Shown here in pieces: positions 1-6,639 of a stretch of 9,442 nucleotides of DNA (its first letter is position 1; each line of letters starts with the position of its first letter). The DNA comes from RPQK01 sp041946865 (lineage in GTDB: Bacteria > Acidobacteriota > UBA6911 > RPQK01). The notes beneath the pieces were generated by a model. The model made no database searches. It saw only the letters and a program-made list of their open reading frames with translations, and had not been told where the DNA came from. The position numbers were made by a program, and so were the translations under genes. The stretch is from positions 1 through 9,442 of the forward strand of contig JBHGBF010000217.1 in assembly GCA_041946865.1 (NCBI GenBank). Direction: 5' to 3'.

Positions 1-115
1 TCGCCTTCGAGGCTTGGTAAAGCACCGGCCTCTCTCCTCGTTGCTGCCACACTCCGAACGAAAAACTGAGGGGTTACGCTCTTGGGGACTTGGAAAGCAA
101 GGCGGAGTGCCGATT

Positions 116-418
116 TCAGTTGGACCGCACTCGACGCTGTTGCCGCAGCGCGAAACCCAACCGCTGTCGCATGGCTCGGTGGTCGACGTCGGCCAGCCTG
201 CACCAATACGGGAAGCCTTCTTCGTCGCTAGCGATCCAGTCGATCGCCTTCCGTTTTAACGCCTTATAGTCTTTTCGCGACTCCTCTTTCAGGCCCCGCA
301 AGTCCACCATGGCTTCGTGCCAGGCTTGCCGCAGGATAGCGATAGCTAGATTGCGTTCGGAGACAGGATCCGGATGGACGATATGCTCTTCACCACAACT
401 TGAACCCCGCAATTTCAT
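116..418 (-). CDS. Small conserved-looking hypothetical protein (100 aa)
   Basis: Function unknown. The protein is soluble, with no signal peptide or membrane segment. Residues about 20-55 look helical and charged (SERNLAIAILRQAWHEA, then a Lys/Arg-rich stretch). A C-terminal block at about 59-88 reads AIDWIASDEEGFPYWCRLAD followed by VDHRAMRQRL. From memory, this pattern of a Trp-containing helix, an acidic SDEE turn, an aromatic/Cys segment and a short Arg-rich end recurs in small uncharacterised bacterial proteins; it may be a small helical nucleic-acid-binding or regulatory fold, which is inference only. The ATG at 418 has only a GAGG very close to it, but an extended -10 motif lies just upstream, so the mRNA could be nearly leaderless. 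The gene points away from the symporter operon and shares no obvious function with it. Confidence 0.68.
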   Translation of the reverse strand: MKLRGSSCGEEHIVHPDPVSERNLAIAILRQAWHEAMVDLRGLKEESRKDYKALKRKAIDWIASDEEGFPYWCRLADVDHRAMRQRLGFALRQQRRVRSN

Positions 419-424
419 CGCCTC

Positions 425-433
425 ATCATAGCA
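425..433 (-). promoter_or_regulatory. Possible extended -10 element for the 100-aa hypothetical gene
   Basis: Read on the minus strand this is TGCTATGAT, an extended -10 (TGn plus TATGAT, five of six to TATAAT). No convincing -35 lies 16-18 bases upstream, as expected for an extended -10 promoter. Transcription would start near 418, almost at the ATG, giving a leaderless or near-leaderless message. It is a single short motif and could be chance. Confidence 0.3.
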
Positions 434-668
434 CAGGCGGCCTCCGGACAGAACCCAGAAAATGCTGTCATCTTCAATTTTCGGGATGGTTTACGAGCAA
501 CATGAGAGTGTCGAAATACTCAATAGGACACCGCAAATCGACGGCCTGAATTGTGGAATTTCTAGACAATATGACGTCAAAAGCGCACGTCGGCTTCCCC
601 TGGCTCTTTCGGCCACTTGCCCGCCGTGCCCCAATCACCTAAGATGAGCAGGCCGGAGAGACGCGTCT

Positions 669-2270
669 ATGGTTGTCTTCACCTTTTGGGACTGGCTTTG
701 GCTCATCCTCTACATCGTCGTCATGGTCTTCAGCGGGATCCTGTTCTATACGCTCGGCAAACGCTCGGAGTCCGACTTTTTCCTGGCCGGCCGCGGACTC
801 CCCTGGTGGCTTCCCGCTTCCTCGGTCTATGCGACCCACACGGCCACGGACACGCCTATCTGGATGTCAGGTGTCATCTATCGTTACGGGCTTGCCGGGA
901 TGTGGTACTCGTTCTTTGCCGCCTGGTGCGCCGTGAGCGCCTACGTCTCGACCCGGATTTTCCGCCGGTCTCTGGCGTACAGCCAAGCCGAATGGCAGAC
1001 CTTGCGATTCAGCGGGCTGGGCAGTGAGTTGCTGCGCGGCTGGATGGCCGGCTGGCAGGTCTTCATGAACATGATGATCCTGGGCTGGGTCGGGTCGGCC
1101 ATGGGAAAGGTCTGCCACTACGCCTTTGGCTGGGAGGAATGGGTCGGCCTGGTGCTGTTCTCTTCGATCTGCGCCATTTACGTGCTTGCGGCCGGGTATT
1201 GGGGCGTCGTGATCGCCGATTTTCAGCAGGGCATCATCGTTTTTCTCGGCATCCTGATCGTCTCGCTCTGGGGCGTGTACGAAGCGGGCGGACCGGCAGG
1301 GATTGTCGGCAGGCTTAGCGAGATGGGCGAGACCTGGCGCCTGAACCCCTTCCACTTCTCGGGTTGGTTTACGGGAGACTTCCCGGTCGCCTGGTTTGTC
1401 ACCATGCTGTTCATAGCCTTGCTGGGCGGGCTGGGAATGGGGACGACAATCGACTGGTACGTGGAGGCCCAGCGCATCCAGTCGGCCAGGACCGTGCGCG
1501 ACGCTTCTTACAGCATCTGGGGAGGAACGGCGCTCGTTCTGACCCGCAATTCCCTGTGGGCCGCCTGCATCCTGGGGTTCTTCGTTCTCAACCCCGGGAT
1601 CACCAACCCTGACGACTACGAGATGGCCTGGTTTCGGGTGGGGTTTGAACAGCTTCCCGCCGGCATGGTCGGCTTTTTCTTTGCCGCGATCGTCGCCATT
1701 CATCTGTCGACCGTGGCGTCCATACTCAACCTCGGTGCTCTTTACGCGACCCGCGACCTCTATCAGCACTATATCAGCCCGCACGCCAGCGAACGGCGAC
1801 TCATCTGGGTCGGTCGGTTCTCGACGCTCCTCGTTCTGCTCGGTTCGTTCCTGTACGGCTCCATGATGCAGAACATTACCGAGTGGCTGATTTTCGCGCT
1901 CTGGATCATGGCCGCGGGAATCTGGCTTCCGAACGTGCTCCAGGTCATCTGGTGGCGGTTCAACAGCTGGGGCTACCTCTCTTCCTGGATCGCCAATCTC
2001 GGCCTCAGCTGGCTTGTCGTCTGGATTTTGCCCAGCGCCGGAATCTTGCCGCGGCTGCCCGACTACGCGCAGTTCTGGCTGCTGATGCTGCTCGGCCTGG
2101 TGATCTACCTTCCTGTGACCTTTCTGACCCGGCCGGACAATATGGACCACCTGGTTCGGTACTACGTGCAGTCCCGCCCTCTCGGCTTCTGGGGACCAGT
2201 CAAACGGGAGGCGGAGCGCCGGGTTCTGATCAAAGCGGTGACCCAGGATATCCAGCAGCAGATCGCTTGA
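669..2270 (+). CDS. Sodium:solute symporter family (SSS/SSF) permease
   Basis: A 533-residue inner-membrane transporter of the SSS/SSF family (LeuT fold; PutP, PanF and SGLT relatives), expected to couple Na+ entry to uptake of a small solute. About 13 hydrophobic segments can be read. Family landmarks are DFFLAGRGLPWW (36-47) leading into the first core helix with YATHTATDTPIW (54-65), and FFAAIVAIHLSTVASILN (337-354). The Ser347-Thr348 pair in the latter corresponds to the sodium-site Ser/Thr of PutP-type TM8. QVIWWRFNSWG (425-435) and the C-terminal cytoplasmic tail LVRYYVQSRPLGFWGPVKRE also resemble one SSS subgroup. The substrate cannot be read from sequence; sugar, carboxylate or amino acid are all possible. 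The ATG is preceded by GGAGAG at 655-660, 8 bases away. The gene leads an operon with three tiny membrane proteins, the next starting 27 bases downstream. Confidence 0.95.
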   Translation: MVVFTFWDWLWLILYIVVMVFSGILFYTLGKRSESDFFLAGRGLPWWLPASSVYATHTATDTPIWMSGVIYRYGLAGMWYSFFAAWCAVSAYVSTRIFRRSLAYSQAEWQTLRFSGLGSELLRGWMAGWQVFMNMMILGWVGSAMGKVCHYAFGWEEWVGLVLFSSICAIYVLAAGYWGVVIADFQQGIIVFLGILIVSLWGVYEAGGPAGIVGRLSEMGETWRLNPFHFSGWFTGDFPVAWFVTMLFIALLGGLGMGTTIDWYVEAQRIQSARTVRDASYSIWGGTALVLTRNSLWAACILGFFVLNPGITNPDDYEMAWFRVGFEQLPAGMVGFFFAAIVAIHLSTVASILNLGALYATRDLYQHYISPHASERRLIWVGRFSTLLVLLGSFLYGSMMQNITEWLIFALWIMAAGIWLPNVLQVIWWRFNSWGYLSSWIANLGLSWLVVWILPSAGILPRLPDYAQFWLLMLLGLVIYLPVTFLTRPDNMDHLVRYYVQSRPLGFWGPVKREAERRVLIKAVTQDIQQQIA

Positions 2271-2297
2271 CAAAGCACATCGTCGCGGAGGCCTCGT

Positions 2298-2591
2298 ATG
2301 TCGCTGTTTAGAAAGCAATGGACGGCCCAGGAAGCGGACGAATGGACCAGGGAAGATTTCTGGGCCTGCGTGTTCTCTTCCCTGTCCTACGTTTTTCTGA
2401 TGATCGGCCTTGCCCTGTGTTTTCTCTTTCCCCTGTGGGGAATCCTGATCACACTCCTCGGCGCGGTCTGCGTCCGGCTGATGTACGCCGCCATCGATCC
2501 GAAACTGCGCAAGATTTCCTCCGATTACGAGGTCAAACAGAAAGAGTACCTGAAGAACCTGGACCGAATCATGAAGTGGGAGGAGCAATAA
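2298..2591 (+). CDS. Small two-helix membrane protein, symporter-operon member 1 (97 aa)
   Basis: I do not recognise a named family. The N-terminus is amphipathic and charged (FRKQWTAQEADEWTREDFW, 4-22). Two hydrophobic helices follow at about 23-44 and 46-66, separated by a short FPLW turn. The C-terminal cytoplasmic tail of about 30 residues is charged and probably helical (DPKLRKISSDYEVKQKEYL and on). The start is well supported by GCGGAGG at 2285-2291, six bases before the ATG. It begins 27 bases after the symporter stop, and its TAA shares one base with the next ATG. Position and size suggest an accessory subunit, analogous in concept to the small DUF4212 or YhdT-type partners of other SSS transporters, but I see no clear similarity to those. 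Role is inference; that it is a real gene is well supported. Confidence 0.85.
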   Translation: MSLFRKQWTAQEADEWTREDFWACVFSSLSYVFLMIGLALCFLFPLWGILITLLGAVCVRLMYAAIDPKLRKISSDYEVKQKEYLKNLDRIMKWEEQ

Positions 2592-2713
2592 TGGATCAGG
2601 GACAGGCAGTCGTTCTGGGAATGGTGGTCGCCTACTTCTTTGCGCTCCTGGGTATGACCTTCGCATGGATCAGCTACTATCGGCAGATAAAGGAGGCGAA
2701 AAAGAAGAAATGA
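2591..2713 (+). CDS. Single-pass membrane microprotein, symporter-operon member 2 (40 aa)
   Basis: A 40-residue protein: a polar start (MDQGQ), one transmembrane helix at about 6-29 (VVLGMVVAYFFALLGMTFAW), then SYYRQIKEAKKKK, a strongly basic tail that by the positive-inside rule would lie in the cytoplasm. A strong ribosome binding site, GGGAGGAG at 2578-2585, sits five bases before the ATG. The ATG overlaps the preceding TAA as TAATG, so translation is probably coupled. The stop codon overlaps the next start as ATGA. It resembles in size and layout the very short proteins annotated beside SSS symporters as small accessory proteins, but I cannot confirm homology. It is easily missed because it is below usual length cut-offs. 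Confidence 0.78.
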   Translation: MDQGQAVVLGMVVAYFFALLGMTFAWISYYRQIKEAKKKK

Positions 2714-2844
2714 GCGGCCAGTTCACCTACTTCTGGGGAATCATCGTTCCCGGCTCCATCATCCTTTTCTCCCTCCTTGTCACACTCTGGCTCTACCGGA
2801 AGTTCGCCCAGGAACACCGCGGGAACAGGCAGGACGGCCAGTAA
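2710..2844 (+). CDS. Single-pass membrane microprotein, symporter-operon member 3 (44 aa)
   Basis: A 44-residue protein: a short polar/aromatic start (MSGQFTYFWG), one transmembrane helix at about 10-29 (GIIVPGSIILFSLLVTLWLY), then a basic, polar tail (RKFAQEHRGNRQDGQ). The start overlaps the preceding TGA as ATGA. AAAGGAGG at 2689-2696 inside the preceding gene is the likely ribosome binding site, with a somewhat long spacing of 13 bases that coupling could compensate. It is the last gene of the symporter operon. The Pro in the helix and the Trp/Tyr belt near both ends are typical of real membrane segments. No family recognised. Its presence after two other tiny membrane proteins argues for a transporter-associated role. 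Confidence 0.76.
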   Translation: MSGQFTYFWGIIVPGSIILFSLLVTLWLYRKFAQEHRGNRQDGQ

Positions 2845-3046
2845 TCCACAGATTCGAGCACGGGATGGCGGAGTTCACACAGGCGCGAGCGGGAGGGCGC
2901 AAGCAGGGCCCGGTATGGCTTGCATGGCTCTGGATTTTATACATATTACCCTTTTCCGCCTGTGGCTACGGAGCCGCAAGCGCAGCGTTCTGGACCCCGC
3001 TGCCTTGCGCACTCCGTATTCTCGCTGCGCCCTGGCGCCAGGACCC
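2845..3046. other. Convergent intergenic region with an imperfect hairpin and a palindrome
   Basis: The symporter operon (plus) and the efflux operon (minus) converge here. Bases 2975-2986 can pair with 2999-3009 (11 pairs with one bulged C, 12-base loop). CCTGGCGCCAGG at 3031-3042 is a perfect 12-bp palindrome, just past the end of the DUF2892 gene. Neither is followed by a clear T-run on either strand, so these are at best weak or factor-dependent termination signals. No convincing gene lies in the gap. Confidence 0.35.
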
Positions 3047-3241
3047 TTACACGCAGGACCTGACGCCCAGTTTTCTGAGAAACGTTATCATCGGGCACCA
3101 GTTGGTGAAAGCGGACTGAAACAGGTTCAGGCCCACAAAGGCCGTGAACAGATACCAGTAAGGGCTCACCCAGTGTCCGAGAGCCAGGCTCGCCAACACA
3201 AAGGAACCGGCAATCAATCGCAAAAGACGTTCAATTGTCAT
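3047..3241 (-). CDS. DUF2892 / YgaP-type small membrane protein
   Basis: A 64-residue inner-membrane protein of the DUF2892 family, the same domain that forms the membrane part of E. coli YgaP. Seen: MTIERLLRLIAGSFVLASLA, then HWVSPYWYLFTAFVGLNLFQ, then SAFTNWCPMITFLRKLG, which covers the whole domain. Two transmembrane helices lie at about 7-22 and 28-45, followed by the conserved Cys-Pro (48-49) and the basic end. No rhodanese domain is attached, unlike YgaP itself. Its ATG (3241-3239) overlaps the TGA of the RND permease as ATGA, so it is the last gene of the efflux operon and probably translationally coupled. A role as a small pump partner, or in thiol/persulfide chemistry near the membrane, is inference. 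Confidence 0.93.
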   Translation of the reverse strand: MTIERLLRLIAGSFVLASLALGHWVSPYWYLFTAFVGLNLFQSAFTNWCPMITFLRKLGVRSCV

Positions 3242-6200
3242 TGTTGTTCTCTCCTTCTAACCACGAAGTAAAGGATCGGCACGGTCATGCGCGACAGCAG
3301 CAGCGAAGCCACTTCGCCTGCCATCAGCGAGATCGCCAGACCCTGAAAGATCGGATCGAAGAGGATCACCGAAGCGCCCACGATAACAGCCAGAGCCGTC
3401 AGCATCATCGGTCGGAAACGAACTGCGCCCGCGTCGACGACCGCCTCGGCCGGCGGCATCCCTTGGCGCAGCCGCAGTTCCACGAAATCCACCAGAATGA
3501 TCGAGTTCCTCACCACGATGCCGGCGCCGGCGATGAAACCGATCATCGAAGTCGCCGTGAAAAAGGCGCCCATCAGCCAGTGGGCGGGCAAAATACCGAC
3601 CAGCGAGAAAGGTATTGCCGCCATGATGACCAGCGGAGTCAGCAGGGACTGAAACCAGCCTACCACCAGGATGTAAATGAGGACGAGAACCACTGCAAAG
3701 GCCAGGCCCAGGTCCCTGAACACCTCGTAGGTGATGTGCCATTCGCCGTCCCATTTCAGCGCCAGCTGCTGCGTTGAAAACGGCGGGGAGGCCGTGTACT
3801 GGGCGATCTCATAGCCCTCGGGGATATGCAGCCGGGAGACGGCCTCGTTGAGCTTCATCATCGCGTAAATCGGGCTCTCTTCCCGGCCGGCGACGTCAGC
3901 TGTCACATAGACCACCGGCATGAGGTTCTTGTGATAGATGCTCTTGTCCTGCACTGTCTTCTGAATCGTGACCAGCTCGCCGAGAGGGACGAGGCTGCCG
4001 TTGTGTCCCATCACTTTAATCTGTTTGAGATCCTCGATACTTGACCGCTCTTCCTGAGCAAGGCGGAGAAAGATGGCGACGTCTTCCTTCTCCTGCGCCT
4101 GGTGCAGAAGTCCGGCGCTCATTCCCTGAAGGCTGATGTTCAGAGTCTGCGCCACCTGCTCGGCCGAAATGCCGTTGAGCGCCGCCTTTTCGCGGTCCAC
4201 GAGCAGGTTGTATTTCGGCTGATCGTCTTCGATGTAGGAATCGACATCCACGACGCCTTCGGTCGCCATCAGAATCTTCTCGACCTGGCGCGCGATTTCG
4301 ATCTGCCGCGCGTAGTCCGGACCGTAGACCTCAGCCACCAGCGTCTGCAGGACCGGCGGGCCGGGCGGGACTTCCGCGACTTTGACCCGTGCTCCAAACC
4401 GGCGGGCGATCTCCTGAATAGCCGGGCGCACCCGCCTGGCGATATCGTGGCTCTGGGCGTCGCGCTCCTCTTTGGGCGCCAGATTCACCTGGATGTCCGC
4501 TTGGTTGGGAGCGCTGCGCAGAAAGTAATGTCGGACCAGCCCGTTGAAGTTATAGGGCGCCGAAGACCCCACGTACATCTGGTAGTCGGTTACCTCGGGA
4601 ACCGTCTGGAGGAAGGCCCCGATCTCCAGCGTCACGGCGGCCGTCTGTTCCAGGGTCGTTCCTTCCGGCATGTCGATGACCACCTGGAATTCGCTTTTGT
4701 TGTCGAAAGGCAGCATCTTCACCACCACTGCCTTCACTGCGAACAAGCCCATCGCGCCGAGGAGCAGGACCAAGACAAGCGCCAGGAAACCATAGCGCCA
4801 GGCAGGCAGATTGATCAGCCGGCTCATCGTCCGGCGATACATCCGGGTACTCCAGCCTTCCTTGGCGTGAGGATCCGCCTCTTCGGCCCCGCTCCCGTTC
4901 CGCTGCCGTTTAAGGAGACGGAACGAAGCCCAAGGCGTCACGATAAACGCGACAATCAGCGAAAAGATCATCGCCGCCGAAGCGCCTACAGGAATGGGCC
5001 TCATGTACGGACCCATCAAACCACTGACAAAGGCCATGGGCAGGATGGCAGCAATCACGGTAAATGTCGCCAGGATGGTCGGATTGCCCACCTCGTCCAC
5101 CGCCTCGACGGCCACTTCCAGGACAGGGCGGTTTCGGTTGCCGGGCAGCCGGTAATGCCGGACGATGTTCTCCACGACGACGATGGCGTCGTCCACCAGG
5201 ATGCCGATCGAGAAAATGAGCGCAAACAGGGTCACACGGTTCAGGGTGTACCCGTAAAAGTAGAAAACGACCAGCGTGAGCGCCAAAGTCACGGGGATGG
5301 CGATGGCGACAATCCCCGACTCGCGCAACCCGAGCGTCAGCCAGATGAGCGCCGCCACGGAAAGGATGGCGAGGAACATGTGGAACAGGAGCTCGTTTGA
5401 CTTCTCTGCGGCCGTCTCGCCGTAATTCCGGGTCACGGTCACCCCGACTCCCGCCGGAATGAGCCGTCCCTCGGCTTCGTTCACCTTCTCGATCACTTTC
5501 CCGGCGATCACGATCGCGTTGGTTCCCTTCCTTTTGGCGACGGTGATCGTGACCGCTGGCCTCGGCGCCCCGATATCCGGGCTGCTTCCTGCCCCCGCCG
5601 CGACTGTCACTGACGACGAGACAGGCAAGCGCGAAGCCTTGGCCGGTGCCGGCGCGCTGCCCGAAGCGGCAAAGAACGTTCCGTTGGCGGACGTTTGAGT
5701 GAGCGAGCGGTCAGCGCCGGGCATGACGATATGGCTGTACTCCGCTGCCGGTCCCTCGCCGTAAAGCACGTAGCTGGCCGGCTCTTCGGGGCCGTCTTCG
5801 ATACGAGCCACATCGCGCAGATAGACCGGCCGGCCGTCAGATACACCGACAACCACGAGGCCGACCTCTTCGGCACTAGTGAGAAACCCGCCTGTCTCAA
5901 CCAGAAACTCCCGATTGCCGGCTGCGAAACTCCCCGACTGCAGCTGCCGGTTGGCCTGCTGGAGCAGTCCCAGGATATGCCCCGGAGTCGTGTGGAAGGC
6001 GGCCATGCGCGCCTCGTCGAGCGTGACCCGGATTTGGCGCTTCTGTCCGCCGATCAGCTTGACTTCGGATACGTCCGGCACCTGCTTGATTTCGTCATGA
6101 ATCTGGGCGGCAATCCGGCGCAGATCATAGTGGTCGTACCGATCGCTCCACAGCGTCAGGGCAAGTATCGGCACATCGTCGATCGAGCGGGGCTTGATCA

Positions 6201-6597
6201 GAGGCGGGCTGGCCCCCGGCGGAATCAAATCGGAATTCGCGAACATCTTCTGATTGAGCCGCACGATCGCCTCTTCCTCGTTTTGCCCCACATAGAACCG
6301 GACGATGGCCATCGCGAAACCGGGACTCGAGGTCGAATAGATGTACTCCACTCCGGGGACTTCCCAGATGAGCTTCTCCATCGGCTTCGTGACCCGTTCC
6401 TCCACTTCGCGGGCGCTGGCCCCGGGCATTTGGACAAAGACATCGATCATCGGCACGATGATCTGGGGCTCCTCCTCGCGAGGCAGCAGGACCACTGCGC
6501 CTACGCCGAGTAGAATCGAGGCCACGATAATCAGCGGCGTGAGTTTGGAAACGATGAACGCCTTCGCGACACTACCGGCTATTCCTATGCTTCTCAT
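3238..6597 (-). CDS. RND-family efflux permease (HAE1-like)
   Basis: A 1119-residue inner-membrane, proton-driven pump subunit (AcrB superfamily). There is one N-terminal helix (20-38), a large periplasmic region (about 40-400), helices TM2-TM7 (about 405-625), a second periplasmic region (630-960), and TM8-TM12 (965-1113). The proton-relay residues are visible: Asp469-Asp470 in GILVDDAIVVVEN (TM4), Arg1060 and Thr1067 in RFRPMMLT (TM11). The TM10 Lys of AcrB is replaced by Arg1030 (VVRNSIILVDF). The Asp-Asp TM4 signature points to the HAE1-like branch rather than the CusA/CzcA metal branch. Residues about 286-345 form an Ala/Ser/Pro-rich insert not expected in this family. The start at 6597 has AAGG 9 bases upstream and a typical basic first segment (MRSIGIAGSVAKAF). 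It lies 42 bases after the adaptor gene and overlaps the DUF2892 gene. Substrate unknown. Confidence 0.96.
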   Translation of the reverse strand: MRSIGIAGSVAKAFIVSKLTPLIIVASILLGVGAVVLLPREEEPQIIVPMIDVFVQMPGASAREVEERVTKPMEKLIWEVPGVEYIYSTSSPGFAMAIVRFYVGQNEEEAIVRLNQKMFANSDLIPPGASPPLIKPRSIDDVPILALTLWSDRYDHYDLRRIAAQIHDEIKQVPDVSEVKLIGGQKRQIRVTLDEARMAAFHTTPGHILGLLQQANRQLQSGSFAAGNREFLVETGGFLTSAEEVGLVVVGVSDGRPVYLRDVARIEDGPEEPASYVLYGEGPAAEYSHIVMPGADRSLTQTSANGTFFAASGSAPAPAKASRLPVSSSVTVAAGAGSSPDIGAPRPAVTITVAKRKGTNAIVIAGKVIEKVNEAEGRLIPAGVGVTVTRNYGETAAEKSNELLFHMFLAILSVAALIWLTLGLRESGIVAIAIPVTLALTLVVFYFYGYTLNRVTLFALIFSIGILVDDAIVVVENIVRHYRLPGNRNRPVLEVAVEAVDEVGNPTILATFTVIAAILPMAFVSGLMGPYMRPIPVGASAAMIFSLIVAFIVTPWASFRLLKRQRNGSGAEEADPHAKEGWSTRMYRRTMSRLINLPAWRYGFLALVLVLLLGAMGLFAVKAVVVKMLPFDNKSEFQVVIDMPEGTTLEQTAAVTLEIGAFLQTVPEVTDYQMYVGSSAPYNFNGLVRHYFLRSAPNQADIQVNLAPKEERDAQSHDIARRVRPAIQEIARRFGARVKVAEVPPGPPVLQTLVAEVYGPDYARQIEIARQVEKILMATEGVVDVDSYIEDDQPKYNLLVDREKAALNGISAEQVAQTLNISLQGMSAGLLHQAQEKEDVAIFLRLAQEERSSIEDLKQIKVMGHNGSLVPLGELVTIQKTVQDKSIYHKNLMPVVYVTADVAGREESPIYAMMKLNEAVSRLHIPEGYEIAQYTASPPFSTQQLALKWDGEWHITYEVFRDLGLAFAVVLVLIYILVVGWFQSLLTPLVIMAAIPFSLVGILPAHWLMGAFFTATSMIGFIAGAGIVVRNSIILVDFVELRLRQGMPPAEAVVDAGAVRFRPMMLTALAVIVGASVILFDPIFQGLAISLMAGEVASLLLSRMTVPILYFVVRRREQQ

Positions 6598-6639
6598 GCG
6601 CGTTTACCTTGGTATTCGTTAAGACCGGATGTCTGGGAC

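Noticed and set aside
14..259. 81-residue plus-strand frame at the left edge
   Set aside because: Mostly antisense to the 116-418 gene, no motif and no ribosome binding site; bases 1-115 show no supported feature.
572..579. TGACGTCA palindrome in the region before the symporter
   Set aside because: Eight bases only; expected by chance and not placed on a recognisable promoter.
462..647. 61-residue plus-strand frame in the divergent region before the symporter
   Set aside because: No ribosome binding site, mixed composition and no recognisable pattern; I also found no convincing promoter for the symporter in 419-668.
867..2666. 599-residue open frame antisense to the symporter operon
   Set aside because: It is a mirror of GC-rich codon use in the symporter. 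The product is Pro/Arg/Gln/His-rich with no domain, it overlaps three supported genes, and it has no good ribosome binding site.
2865..3119. 84-residue plus-strand frame after the third microprotein, with one hydrophobic stretch
   Set aside because: It could look like a fourth small membrane protein, but it has no clear ribosome binding site, is not overlapped with the operon, and its last third is antisense to the convincing DUF2892 gene. Kept as unlikely rather than impossible.
4102..5400. 432-residue plus-strand open frame inside the RND permease gene
   Set aside because: Antisense shadow of the permease; His/Arg/Asp-rich low-quality protein with no recognisable motif, while the opposite strand encodes a complete RND protein.
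5695..6513. 272-residue plus-strand open frame in the RND N-terminal region
   Set aside because: Antisense shadow with His/Arg/Asp-rich composition; the minus strand reading is clearly an RND porter domain.
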